Shown here in pieces: positions 55,334-64,000 of a stretch of 64,000 nucleotides of DNA; position 1 is the stretch's first letter, and every line of letters begins with the position of its first letter. The position numbers and the translations under genes were made by a program. Below the pieces are notes generated by a model. That model was not told the origin of the DNA and did no database searches. It saw only the letters and a program-made list of their open reading frames with translations. Source of the DNA: Thiodiazotropha sp040506975 (GTDB lineage Bacteria > Pseudomonadota > Gammaproteobacteria > Chromatiales > Chromatiaceae); assembly GCA_965211775.1 (NCBI GenBank), contig OZ242974.1, forward strand, positions 3,038,001-3,102,000, in the 5' to 3' direction.

Positions 55334-57292
55334 TCAACGAGGTGGTGAAATCCCAAAACGCTTCATACGCCTGTAGAGCGTATTGCGGCTGAGCGCGAGC
55401 TTTTTGGCAACCCTGCTGATATTCCAATGCATCTCTTCGAGCTCACTCAACAGTGCGTCACGTTCAGCTATCGCCAATGCATTGAGATTGGCATCAGGTC
55501 CATCGGAAAACTCGTCATCATAGACAATATTACGAATCTCCTCAGGCAGATCGTTAATCGTCACTTTATTGTTTTCGCACAGGGCTGTGGAGGTTCGAAG
55601 CACATTGCGCAGCTGTCGGATATTGCCGGGCCATGGGAAGTTCTCAAGCAGTTTGAGTGCTTCAGGATCCCAGGTTAACTCCTCTGAGACGCCGGCTTCC
55701 AGCTGGGCTATGTTTTTGATCAACTGCAGCCTGTCCGTGCGTTCCCGCAGTGGGGGCATGGTCAAAGAAACTCCATGCAGCCGATAGAACAGATCTTCGC
55801 GGAAATCGCCATCCTCGACCATGCCTTTAATGTCATGGTGTGTGGCACTGATCAGTTTGATGGAGACCTTGATAGGCTTTTCCCCGCCAAGGGGTGTAAC
55901 CTCTCGCTCTTCGAGCACCCTAAGCAGGCGTGCCTGAAGATGCAGCGGCATATCGCCAATCTCATCCAAGAACAGTGTGCCTCCGTCTGCCTGAACAATC
56001 TTGCCCCGGCTACCGTCACGATTTGCCCCGGTAAATGCGCCAGGCCGGTAACCGAAAAGCTCACTCTCGATCAGCGATTCCGGCAGCGATGCGCAATTCA
56101 CAGCGACAAACGGTTTTTCATGGCGAGAACTCGCTTTATGCAGCGCGCGCGCGAACATCTCCTTACCGGTGCCGGTCTCACCGAAGAGCATGCAGGGGAC
56201 ATCTCTTTCGACCAGCTTTAGGGCCGTTTTCACATTGCGCTTCATGCGCGGTTCATCAAAGTGCAGAGCATCGAGGGAGTCGGTGCTTCCCAGGTAGTCA
56301 TTCTCGCCAAGCACGTTGACTGCGTCGGATTGAGTTGTGTTGCTTCTGCAGCTTTTCTCAGGTGCCTGCAGCGTGGCGAAGAAACGTTTGCCATGTTGCG
56401 ATTCCCGTATGGGGAAGGCATGGGAATGCACATTTCTGAGAAGGGTGCCCAGGGAAGTTGTGAAGAGTTGCTGAATAGGGTGTCCGACTATCTGTTGGGG
56501 CGACTCCAGATTGAGTTGAAACATGGCACTGCGATTGATGGCCTCTATCTTGCCGTCCCTGTCGAAGGCGATGGCTCCCTCGCCAAGTGTGCTGATGAAC
56601 TCCGAACGGGAATGAAAACGAAGCACGAAGGCCTCTTTCATGGCGCAGAAGAAGACCCGATTCTCGATCATATGAGCCGACATGTTCAGCAATACCATGG
56701 TGTGTTGCTGTGCCATCTTGGATTCACTGGAGGCGTCGAGCACCGCCAGGATCTCTCCGTGGGGATCGAAGATGGGTGCTGCCGCGCAGGTCAGGCTGGC
56801 GTTTCGTGAGAAGAAATGGGATTGCTTGTGAATGACAAGGGGTTTCTGTTCCACGAGACAGGTACCCATGCCATTGGTGCCCTGAACCGATTCGCTCCAG
56901 ACCGCACCCAGTTGCATGCCGGCGTGTGCGGCTGCATCGGTAAATTGGGGATCGCCGATGAAATTGAGCAGGATACCGTCTTTGTCAGTGAGCATGATGG
57001 CATGCCCGGATCCGGCCAACTGCTGGTAGAGATCGGTCATCTCCACGCGAGCAATGTCCAGCAGGCGCTCATATCTTTGCAGACGATCGTGCAAATCCTG
57101 GCGGTCGATAATGACCGGTTCGGGCGACATGCCGGGATCGAGTCCGTATTCGTCCCGGCAACGCCTCCAGGATCTGAGTGTCAGGTCGTCTATTTCGGAG
57201 GAGTGATTGATCTGACTGTTGTCGAGCGCGGCACGCACGAACTCTTCATGATTTGAAAATTCATTGTGCAGGATAATTCTGTCCACCTTCAT
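55334..57292 (-). CDS. Sigma-54-dependent transcriptional activator (AcoR-type)
   Basis: 652 residues. An N-terminal AcoR-like GAF sensor (residues 60-220, including LAGSGHAIMLTDKDGILLNFIGD and GTNGMGTCLVEQKPLVI), a PAS-like segment (about 235-310), the AAA+ domain (about 345-570) with Walker A GETGTGKEMFA, the sigma-54-contacting GAFTGA loop and Walker B GGTLFLDEIGD, and a Fis-type helix-turn-helix (WNISRVAKKLALSRNTLYRRMK). AcoR-type activators often control alcohol, aldehyde or acetoin oxidation genes. The target is not evident; it is divergent from folP. Confidence 0.92.
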   Translation of the reverse strand: MKVDRIILHNEFSNHEEFVRAALDNSQINHSSEIDDLTLRSWRRCRDEYGLDPGMSPEPVIIDRQDLHDRLQRYERLLDIARVEMTDLYQQLAGSGHAIMLTDKDGILLNFIGDPQFTDAAAHAGMQLGAVWSESVQGTNGMGTCLVEQKPLVIHKQSHFFSRNASLTCAAAPIFDPHGEILAVLDASSESKMAQQHTMVLLNMSAHMIENRVFFCAMKEAFVLRFHSRSEFISTLGEGAIAFDRDGKIEAINRSAMFQLNLESPQQIVGHPIQQLFTTSLGTLLRNVHSHAFPIRESQHGKRFFATLQAPEKSCRSNTTQSDAVNVLGENDYLGSTDSLDALHFDEPRMKRNVKTALKLVERDVPCMLFGETGTGKEMFARALHKASSRHEKPFVAVNCASLPESLIESELFGYRPGAFTGANRDGSRGKIVQADGGTLFLDEIGDMPLHLQARLLRVLEEREVTPLGGEKPIKVSIKLISATHHDIKGMVEDGDFREDLFYRLHGVSLTMPPLRERTDRLQLIKNIAQLEAGVSEELTWDPEALKLLENFPWPGNIRQLRNVLRTSTALCENNKVTINDLPEEIRNIVYDDEFSDGPDANLNALAIAERDALLSELEEMHWNISRVAKKLALSRNTLYRRMKRFGISPPR

Positions 57293-57419
57293 CTACCTCT
57301 GGTCGCAAATAGGCCCCGATGGAGAAAGCTTCCGTGACCTCTCGCTGTAGTTATTATGTCAGGGGGTGAGTGACGGAATAAATCCGGTCAATGTTAATTA
57401 CTTGATCAACTAGAGTTTA

Positions 57420-57441
57420 TGTCAATATCGTTAGATTGACA
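57420..57441. promoter_or_regulatory. Inverted repeat and -35 box upstream of folP
   Basis: TGTCAAT (57420-57426) and ATTGACA (57435-57441) form a perfect inverted repeat with an 8-base spacer. The right half contains TTGACA, a perfect -35 box, 17 bases before AATTTA and 35 bases from the folP start. A repressor binding here would block folP. Confidence 0.45.
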
Positions 57442-57475
57442 AATCGCAATCCGTAGGGAATTTAAAGATAACTCT

Positions 57476-58306
57476 ATGTCAATGCTAGATTTTTCACATC
57501 CACTAATCATGGGGATATTGAATCTGACACCGGATAGTTTTTCCGATGGCGGCAGTTACGATCCTGAATCGGCGGTCAGGCGCGCCGCGGAGATGGTGGA
57601 AGAGGGGGCGGATATCATTGATATCGGTGGGGAATCAACCCGTCCGGAGGCAATGAGAGTCAGTGCCGCCGTGCAGAAAAGCCGGGTTCTGAATACCCTG
57701 CAGTTGCTGAGGGATTGCCTGCCCGATGGCTTTCCGGTCAGCATCGATACGACCTCGAGCGATGTTGCCCGCCATGCGCTCGACAGCGGGGCCAATATGA
57801 TCAACGATATTTCCGCGGGCCGTGAGGATCCCGAGATCCTTGCATTGGCGGCATCCGCGGGTGTTCCACTGGTCTTGATGCACATGCAGGGCACACCCGA
57901 GACGATGCAGCATGCGCCGGCGTACCGGGATGTGGTTGCAGAAGTGAAATCGTTCTTGCATTCGCGGGCCGAGGCGGCACTGACGGCAGGGGTTGAACCT
58001 GAAGCGCTATTGCTCGATCCCGGTATCGGATTCGGAAAGCTAAAGCGGCATAACCTGCAACTGCTGGCCGGTTTGCAAACGATCGGCAAACTGGGTTATC
58101 CGCTGTTACTTGGCGCAAGCCGCAAGCGCTTCATGGGTTCGATCTGCAATCAGGCGCAACCCAAAGCGCTGATGCCGGCAACTTGCGCCACGACGGCATT
58201 GGGTGTGATGGCTGGGGTGAAGGTATTCCGGGTGCACGATGTCTGGCAGAATCGGCAGGCGGCTGATGTGGCCTGGGCTATTCGCAATGAGAAGAAGTGT
58301 TTGTGA
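57476..58306 (+). CDS. folP: Dihydropteroate synthase
   Basis: 276 residues, TIM barrel. Diagnostic motifs are IMGILNLTPDSFSDGG, ADIIDIGGESTRP, ISIDTTSSDVA-type, NMINDISAGREDP, LMHMQGTPETMQ, LLDPGIGFGK and LLGASRKRFMG. It joins p-aminobenzoate to the pterin in folate synthesis. In most gammaproteobacteria folP sits between ftsH and glmM; here it stands alone beside a sigma-54 regulator and flavoprotein, which raises the possibility that it is a second copy serving a different pterin pathway. Confidence 0.93.
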   Translation: MSMLDFSHPLIMGILNLTPDSFSDGGSYDPESAVRRAAEMVEEGADIIDIGGESTRPEAMRVSAAVQKSRVLNTLQLLRDCLPDGFPVSIDTTSSDVARHALDSGANMINDISAGREDPEILALAASAGVPLVLMHMQGTPETMQHAPAYRDVVAEVKSFLHSRAEAALTAGVEPEALLLDPGIGFGKLKRHNLQLLAGLQTIGKLGYPLLLGASRKRFMGSICNQAQPKALMPATCATTALGVMAGVKVFRVHDVWQNRQAADVAWAIRNEKKCL

Positions 58307-59013
58307 TCCAAGCTGCGATATTAGTATAAAAAAATGCATTAGCGATTTCACAAAAGTTTACCTGATTACCCGCCACTCTCAGCTCTATGCTTTAGCCTGC
58401 TTCTCCGTCACTGAGGGCGCTGTGAATGCAAGCCGCAAATAGACGCATGTTACGAATAGTCAGCAAATGAACGCGAATAAAGCCAGACACCGCTAATGTC
58501 GTGTTCCAAAAGCTGTCGGATAGGATCATCAGAACCACTCTATTGGCGTGTGCATGAATCGATAGGAAGGTGTTTTGCACAATGGGAGATTGGAAAAAAA
58601 ATGCCCTCTGTGGCTAGGGGATAACCACAAGAAGGGCATGAAGGGTGGAGGAAATCAGTACAAGATTGCTTGTGCGGTGCCGGTTCGTTGTCAGCCTGTT
58701 CGGTAGCCGTTCTATTACACAAAATAAATAAGGCCTCGGTGTTCCCTAACGGTTGAAACTGTTTATGTGCAGGTGCTCAAACAGCCTTGAATATATTTTG
58801 TGACTTAGACCTTGGGTTTTTATACGCAGAATGCGGGCCAACATCTGATTGGAGTTCCTAACATCCCGTAATATGTTGAAAAAAACCGATCATCCCGTGA
58901 AGCTGTTTCCCTTGTTCACTTTTCATTGTTATAAAAATCAAAAAACTGTTACATATGTGTCACACCGTCTGTCAACTTGCTCAAATTTGGCATGTACAAG
59001 TCTGAGATGCGCT
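58307..59013. other. Non-coding stretch between folP and the formate dehydrogenase operon
   Basis: 707 bases without a supported gene. It holds one intrinsic terminator for minus-strand transcription (separate entry). Short open frames at 58239-58442, 58540-58722 and 58849-59151 lack ribosome sites; the second has a CPSCG motif but half of it is the terminator stem. A small RNA or a decayed gene between the terminator and 59014 cannot be excluded. Confidence 0.5.
58593..58639 (-). terminator. Intrinsic terminator downstream of the formate dehydrogenase operon
   Basis: On the minus strand ATGCCCT pairs with AGGGCAT and TTGTGG/CCACA form an inner stem, followed by a run of eight T residues. 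It is oriented to end the fdh transcript, 375 bases beyond the fdhA stop, leaving a long 3' segment. Confidence 0.75.
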
Positions 59014-59844
59014 CTATTCCGATGCCGGCATTACCTTAATCGCGCAGAACTTGAACTCAGGTATCTTGGCGGCCGGATCCAGCGCCTCGTTGGTCAACAG
59101 GTTGGTGGCTGCCTCGTGATAACAAAAGGGGAGGAATACCTGGCCGGGTGACATGCCCTCATCGGCACGGGCGAACGCGGTCACCTCGCCACGCCTCGAT
59201 TGCAACCTGACGGGGCCGCCGGGTTCGATATCCGTACGTGCGAGTTCCTCCGGATGCAGACTGGCGACCGGGATCGGTTCAATCGTGTCGAGCACCGTTG
59301 CGCGCCGGGTCATGGCTCCGGTATGCCAGTGTTCCAGTTGACGGCCGGTGATCAATACCCAGGGATACTCCCGGTCCGGCAGTTCATCGGCGTTGGTGAA
59401 GGGTGCGGGTGTGAAGCTTGCCTTGCCTGAGGGAGTGGGAAATGTCTCGGTGAATATCACCGGTTGTCCAGGATCGTCTTCATCTTCACAGGGGTAGGTC
59501 ACGGCGCCCTCCAGCTCCAGGCGCTCCCAAGAGATGCCGGCGATACTGGGCATCGCTTGACGCATCTCGGCAAAGACATCCCTGGGATGGCTGTAGTGCC
59601 AGTCAAGATCCAACCTACGGGCCATATCCTGGATGATTTCCAGGTCCTTTCGGGCCTGGCCTGGTGGATCTATCGCTTGACGCCCCAGCTGTACCCGTCG
59701 GTCGGTATTGGTGAAACTGCCTGTCTTCTCGGCGAAGGCTGTAGCGGGAAGAATGACGTCTGCATACCAGGCGGTTTCGGTCATGAATATGTCTTGCACT
59801 ACCAGGTGTTGCAGACTGGCCAGTGCCTTGCGTGCATGATTTAG
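59014..59844 (-). pseudogene. fdhA: Formate dehydrogenase alpha subunit, 3' part
   Basis: Encodes the last 275 or so residues of the molybdopterin enzyme, from LNHARKALASLQHLVVQDIF through ILPATAFAEKTGSFTNTDRR to the molydopterin dinucleotide-binding domain (VLITGRQLEHWHTGAMTRR, GGPVRLQSRRGEV, VFLPFCYHEAATN). It is cut off from its start by an IS1380-family element. It continues the reading frame of the 61413-63332 piece when the IS and one TTAG duplicate are removed. Any open frame starting at 59862 would lack all redox centres. Confidence 0.93.
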
Positions 59845-61412
59845 CCCCAATATTTCACGCATTAAAAAGGCAAAATCCTGATACTTCGATATAATTCAGT
59901 TGCTTACACTGTAATCGAAAGGATTTTGCCTGTGACAAACTGTACCCAGACTGCCTTTGATTTTCCAGCCCTAAAACGCCGTAAGGTTCAAGCCGAGTTT
60001 TCCGGTGGCGATATCACCTCGGACGGCGGCGTGTTGCTGCTGCGTGAGATCGACAGGCGTCTGGGATTGCTCGAGGCGGTTGATGCGGTCATCCCCGACC
60101 CGCGAGATCCCCGCTATATTGAACACAGCCAGTTGAGCCTGTTGCGCCAGCGAGTCTATGGGCTCTGCCTGGGTTATGAAGATCTGAACGACCATCAGAC
60201 ACTACGCACCGACCCGGCCCTACAGAGCTCGATCGAACGCGAGGAGGTACTGGGCAGCCAGTCGACACTTTGTCGGCTGGAGAACCGGGTCGATCGCCGG
60301 GTTGCCGTTGATGTCCACAACCTACTGCTCGAGCAGTTCATTGCCTCATATGATGCACCACCCGATGAGCTGATCCTGGATTTCGACGCCACGGATGATC
60401 CGGTGCATGGCCGCCAGGAAGGCCGCTTCTTTCACGGCTACTACGATCACTACTGCTTCCTGCCCCTGTATGTCTTTTGTGGCGATCAACTGCTGGTGAG
60501 TTATCTGCGGCCCAGCCGGATCGATGCGCCCAAGCATGCCTGGGCGATTCTGGCGCTGTTGGTCAAACGCCTGCGCCGGGCTTGGCCTGAAGTGCGTATC
60601 ATCTTTCGGGGCGATAGCGGCTTTTGCCGTCACCACATGCTCAGCTGGTGCGAGCGCAACGCTGTGGGCTATATCGTGGGCATCGCCAAGAATGACGCCT
60701 TGCTGCGGTGTATCCGTGAGCCCATGCAGTGGGTTGAGGAACTGGCGAAGCGAACCGGCATGAAGATGCGGGAATTCTTTCAGTTTCACTATGCCGCCAG
60801 CACCTGGAAGACGCGTCGCAAGGTGATCGCCAAACTGGAGGTCACCGACAAGGGGCCAAATCCACGCTTCATCGTCACCAACCTGGCCGGCGACAAACAG
60901 CGCCTTTACGATGACCTCTACTGCGCCCGTGGTGACATGGAGAACCGAATCAAGGAGCAGCAACTGGGGCTGTTCGCCGATCGCACCAGCGCGCATTACT
61001 GGTGGGCCAATCAGTTTCGTCTACTGCTGTCCAGTCTGGCCTATGTGCTGATGGAGGCCATCCGGCGCCTCGCGCTGAAGGGCACGGAACTGGCGCGTGC
61101 ACAGATGACCACGATCCGGCTCAAACTGTTCAAGATCGGGGCGGTCATCATTCGCAACACGCGACGGATCCGCTTCCTGCTCTCCAGCACCTATCCCTAT
61201 CAGGCGCTGTTTTTCCAGGTGGCGGCACGACTCAAGCCGGGATAGCCCGGCAGAGTGCTGCCCCGGCACGTTGATCAACAATGGGGGTAAGGGGGAGTCT
61301 GCCCGGAGGGTGGAAAATCAGGGCTTGATAGAGGTTTGGTTCCCAGTGAGGGCAAACCATCCAAGCTTGGCCATATCACCGGCTAAATTTAAAAACGGAT
61401 GAAACATGCGGG
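59845..61412 (+). mobile_element. IS1380-family insertion sequence
   Basis: 1568-bp element with imperfect inverted ends CCCCAATATTTCACGCA (59845) and GGATGAAACATGCGGG (ending 61412), flanked by a 4-bp duplication TTAG at 59841-59844 and 61413-61416. Inserted in fdhA in the opposite orientation, between codons for SDPNL and NHARKAL. Boundaries come from the reconstruction of the interrupted protein and agree with the short duplication known for the family. Confidence 0.9.
59932..61245 (+). CDS. IS1380-family transposase
   Basis: 437 residues from a GTG at 59932 (a TTG at 59926 is the alternative). N-terminal FDFPALKRRKVQAEFSGGDITSDGG and VLLLREIDRRLGL are typical of IS1380 transposases. The DDE triad is in LILDFDATDDPVHG, IIFRGDSGFCRH and MENRIKEQQLGLFADR. 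Full length and probably active. Confidence 0.93.
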   Translation: MTNCTQTAFDFPALKRRKVQAEFSGGDITSDGGVLLLREIDRRLGLLEAVDAVIPDPRDPRYIEHSQLSLLRQRVYGLCLGYEDLNDHQTLRTDPALQSSIEREEVLGSQSTLCRLENRVDRRVAVDVHNLLLEQFIASYDAPPDELILDFDATDDPVHGRQEGRFFHGYYDHYCFLPLYVFCGDQLLVSYLRPSRIDAPKHAWAILALLVKRLRRAWPEVRIIFRGDSGFCRHHMLSWCERNAVGYIVGIAKNDALLRCIREPMQWVEELAKRTGMKMREFFQFHYAASTWKTRRKVIAKLEVTDKGPNPRFIVTNLAGDKQRLYDDLYCARGDMENRIKEQQLGLFADRTSAHYWWANQFRLLLSSLAYVLMEAIRRLALKGTELARAQMTTIRLKLFKIGAVIIRNTRRIRFLLSSTYPYQALFFQVAARLKPG

Positions 61413-63332
61413 TTAGATTGGGGTCCGACATGGTGGGATTTTCACCCATGATATACATGCCCCTGATCGTGCCGTCGGTGATTGCATGCATGATCTCAAC
61501 CACAGTGAGGCCCGGTTTCGGGTCGAGGGTGGTTCCCCACAGGGCTTCGAATTTTGCCCGATTCGCCGGATTGTCCACCCGCTGGTAGTCGGGAAAGACC
61601 ATGGGTATGAGCCCAACGTCGGAGGCGCCTTGTACATTGTTCTGGCCGCGCAGAGGATGCAGCCCGGTACCCGGACGGCCGATCTGGCCCGTCATCAGGG
61701 CCAGGGATATGAGGGCACGGGCATTGTCGGTACCGTGTATGTGCTGGGAGACTCCCATGCCCCAGAAGATGATGGATGCCTTGGAAGAAGCATATCGCCG
61801 CGCCACCTCACGGATAGTGCCGGCATCGATGCCGCAGACATGCTCCATGGCCTCCGGGGTGAAGGAACTCAGGTGTTCCTCCAATATCTCATAACCGCTG
61901 GTGCGGTTGTGGACGAATTCCTTATCAACCAGTCCCTGCTCGATGACCGCATGCATGATGGCGTTGAGTAATGCGACGTCGGTATCGGGCTTGAACTGGA
62001 GGAAGTGTGTGGCGTGTCCCGCGATGGTGGTGCGTCGGGGATCCATCACGATCAGGGTCTTGCCTGCATTCACCTGGTTCTTGATGAATGTGCCCGCCAC
62101 CGGATGGTTCTCGGTGGTGTTGGAACCGATGATCAGGATCACTTCAGCCTTGTCCACATCGGCCACCGGATTGGAGACTGCGCCTGAACCGATCATCTCC
62201 AGCAACGCTACCACGGAAGATGCGTGACAAAGACGTGTGCAGTGATCCACATTGTTACTGCCGAAACCGGTGCGGACCAGCTTTTGAAACAGATAGGCTT
62301 CCTCGTTTGAACCCTTGGCGGAGCCGAAACCGGCCAACGACGCGGGCCCCTGTTCATCCCGCAAATTGCGCAGGCCGCGCGCGGCGAATGCCAGTGCCTC
62401 CTCCCAATCCGCTTCACGGAAACTGACAAAGGGGTTGTCATGATCGAGCCCCAGCTCGGCCTGTTTAGGGGCGTCATCACGGCGAATCAGCGGCACCGTA
62501 AGGCGGTGCTTATGGTGGGTATAGTCCAAACCATAGCGTCCTTTGACACACAGGCGGCTGTTGTTGGCCGGCCCATCTCGTCCGGTGACATAGCGTATGC
62601 GGTTGTCACTTACATGGTAGGTGAGCTGGCAGCCGACTCCGCAATAGGGACAGACCGAATCGACCTGCTTCTCGGTATGCGCCAAACCGTTGCCGTTGGC
62701 AGGCATCAGGGCGCCCGTGGGACAGGCTTGCACACATTCACCGCAGGCCACACAGCTGCTTTCACCCAGGCTATCTCCGGCATCGAATACAATGGTCGAG
62801 GCGGCGCCTCGACGGGCATAACCGATCACATTGTTGACCTGCTCCTCGCGGCAGGCGCGCTGGCAGCGGGTGCATTGGATGCAGGCATCCAGGTTCACCG
62901 CAATGGCGGGATGTGAGAGGTCCGCTGCCGGTTGTTGGCGGACAGGGAAACGGGGCCTGCCCGCTCCATCTTTTGCCACCAGTGATCGAGTTCATTGCGG
63001 TGGGTGTGCCGGGTTTCTGCCATATCGGACTGGAGCAGCTCCAACACCAGCCTTTGCGCCTTGCGCGGTCGCCCATCCTGGCTTTTGACCACCATTCCCT
63101 CACTCGGTGTACGGCAACAGGCGGCTGCCAGGGCGCGTTCGCCCTCGATCTCCACCACGCAGGCGCGGCAGTTGCCGTCGGGGCGCAGGCCATCCTTGTG
63201 ACAGAGATGGGGGATATCGATGCCGGCCCGTTTAGCCGCCTGGAGCAGGGTCTCTCCCGGCTCGGCGCTGAGTGGCCTGCCGTCCAGCGTGAAATTGATG
63301 CGTTGTGGGAACGGCTGAGGCTCACGCGTCAT
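61413..63332 (-). pseudogene. fdhA: Formate dehydrogenase alpha subunit, 5' part with frameshift
   Basis: The N-terminal [2Fe-2S] domain (63332 to about 62950) shows CHKDGLRPDGNCRACVVEIEG and an ACCRTP motif. A frame change then occurs near 62945-62960, and the other frame continues with two [4Fe-4S] clusters (CIQCTRCQRACR, CVACGECVQACP), the CPYCGVGC cluster and the molybdopterin domain with the active-site Cys region VDHCTRLCHASS. Total length without the IS is one base short of 916 codons, so a single deletion in the GGCAGGCCCCG stretch explains the shift. With the IS insertion, the gene is broken twice. Confidence 0.9.
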
Positions 63333-64000
63333 GTTCCAGCTCCTGTGGAAAATATTTCAGGACGCTCAGCATCGGGTTGGGCGCAGCCTGTCCCAATCCG
63401 CAGATGGATGCATCGATCATCACGCCGGCGAGTTCTTCCAGCAATTCCCGATCCCATTGATTCCGCATCATCAGGGTTACAGCCTTTTCGGTGCCGACCC
63501 GGCAGGGGGTACATTGACCGCAGGATTCGTGAGCGAAGAAACGCATCGCGTTGAGCGCCGCCTCCCGGGCGCTATCGTGATGTGAGAGGACGATGATGGC
63601 GGCTGATCCGATGAAACAGCCATAGGGCTGCAAGGTATCGAAATCGAGTGGAATGTCGGCCATCGAAGCGGGCAGGATGCCGCCTGATGCGCCACCGGGG
63701 AAGTAAGCGTAGAGCTCATGCCCTTGCTGCATGCCGCCGCAATATTCATCGATGAGTTCGTGCATTGTTATACCCGCGGGGGCCAGATGGACACCGGGTT
63801 TGTTGATCCGGCCGCTGACCGAAAAACTGCGCAGGCCATGGCGGCCATTGCGACCCTGTTTGGTGAACCAGTCAGCGCCCCGTTCAAGCAGTTCGCGTAC
63901 CCAGTGGAGGGTTTCCATATTGTGCTCCAGGGTAGGACGGCCGAAGAGTCCGACCTGGGCTACGTAGGGGGGGCGTTGACGGGGCATGCCGCGTTTGCCC
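63322..64000 (-). CDS. Formate dehydrogenase beta subunit, NuoF-like (partial)
   Basis: C-terminal part of the NAD/FMN-binding subunit; the frame is open through the window edge. RPPYVAQVGLFGRPTLEHNMETLHWVRELLERG, SVSGRINKPGVHL and YFPGGASGGILPA are NuoF/FdsB-like, and the [4Fe-4S] site is ESCGQCTPCRVGT. It would pass electrons from the alpha subunit to NAD. The stop overlaps the fdhA start by 11 bases, showing operon order beta then alpha. Confidence 0.92.
   Translation of the reverse strand, partial: GKRGMPRQRPPYVAQVGLFGRPTLEHNMETLHWVRELLERGADWFTKQGRNGRHGLRSFSVSGRINKPGVHLAPAGITMHELIDEYCGGMQQGHELYAYFPGGASGGILPASMADIPLDFDTLQPYGCFIGSAAIIVLSHHDSAREAALNAMRFFAHESCGQCTPCRVGTEKAVTLMMRNQWDRELLEELAGVMIDASICGLGQAAPNPMLSVLKYFPQELEHDA

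Noticed and set aside
58540..58722. Minus-strand small protein with a CPSCGYPL motif
   Set aside because: No ribosome site, the start is a TTG, and the C-terminal half coincides with the terminator hairpin and its T-run.
61413..63332. Selenocysteine formate dehydrogenase
   Set aside because: The active-site region reads VDHCTRLCHASS with an ordinary Cys codon; there is no in-frame TGA at that site.
1..64000. CRISPR arrays, tRNA or rRNA genes, prophage or integrase genes
   Set aside because: I looked for regularly spaced repeats, tRNA-like CCA/TPsiC arms and phage or integrase motifs and saw none; the only mobile elements are the IS copies listed.

Overview
The window looks like a chromosomal segment of a sulfur-oxidising, chemolithotrophic gammaproteobacterium. 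The pointers are a Tyr/Gly/Pro-rich sulfur globule protein, a type II secretion operon of gammaproteobacterial type, the divergent rne/rluC pair, hypE, a 25-heme cytochrome c island, and a flavoprotein, folP, sigma-54 regulator and formate dehydrogenase that suggest C1 metabolism. The closest match I can suggest is the Chromatiales/Sedimenticola/Thiodiazotropha type of organism; this is inferred from gene content, not from a search.

Layout. 1-97 is the end of an IS1595-type element. 421-10445 is a type II secretion operon (gspD, E, F, H, I, J, K, L, M and a GspC/N-like gene) with no gspG, and with gspJ frameshifted. 10486-16993 holds an EamA transporter, a small tyrosine phosphatase, rne, rluC and a HAD phosphatase. 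17066-18341 is a complete IS4-family element, followed by sppA, hypE and the sulfur globule gene. A second IS4-type element (20937-22210) precedes a class V aminotransferase, a cupin and a small membrane protein. 24517-30587 is the redox island: NapC-type tetraheme protein and HAO-like octaheme protein on the minus strand, then a pentaheme c554-like protein, an octaheme tetrathionate-reductase-type cytochrome and cytochrome b561 on the plus strand. A Fur-box-like palindrome lies between the two arms.

30848-43142 holds a Lys-rich secreted protein, a WD40/M28/PDZ protein and a TonB receptor - YfiR-like - hybrid kinase/GGDEF/EAL signalling set. In that set yfiR carries an in-frame stop and the kinase is cut by an IS1595 element with a perfect 8-bp target duplication. 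A nested IS4/IS1595 remnant and a VapBC pair follow. 46234-51865 is a phosphate operon, pstS-phoU-pstC-pstA-pstB-pstB, under a good Pho box. Its two PstB proteins carry complementary losses of ATPase motifs, and its PhoU is fused to a dead low-molecular-weight phosphatase domain. 52276-54395 is nfeD (split by a TAA) and a slipin. 54491-58306 holds the flavoprotein, sigma-54 regulator and folP. 59014-64000 is an NAD-type formate dehydrogenase operon whose alpha subunit is broken by both a frameshift and an IS1380-family insertion.

Overall, at least five otherwise complete genes (gspJ, yfiR, the hybrid kinase, nfeD, fdhA) carry single fresh lesions, and six IS copies or fragments from three families are present, with two IS1595 copies almost identical. 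This is the pattern of a genome with recent IS expansion and early gene decay, as in a host-associated lineage, although assembly errors could explain the single-base lesions. The most unusual intact system is the asymmetric Pst transporter with its PhoU-pseudophosphatase fusion.
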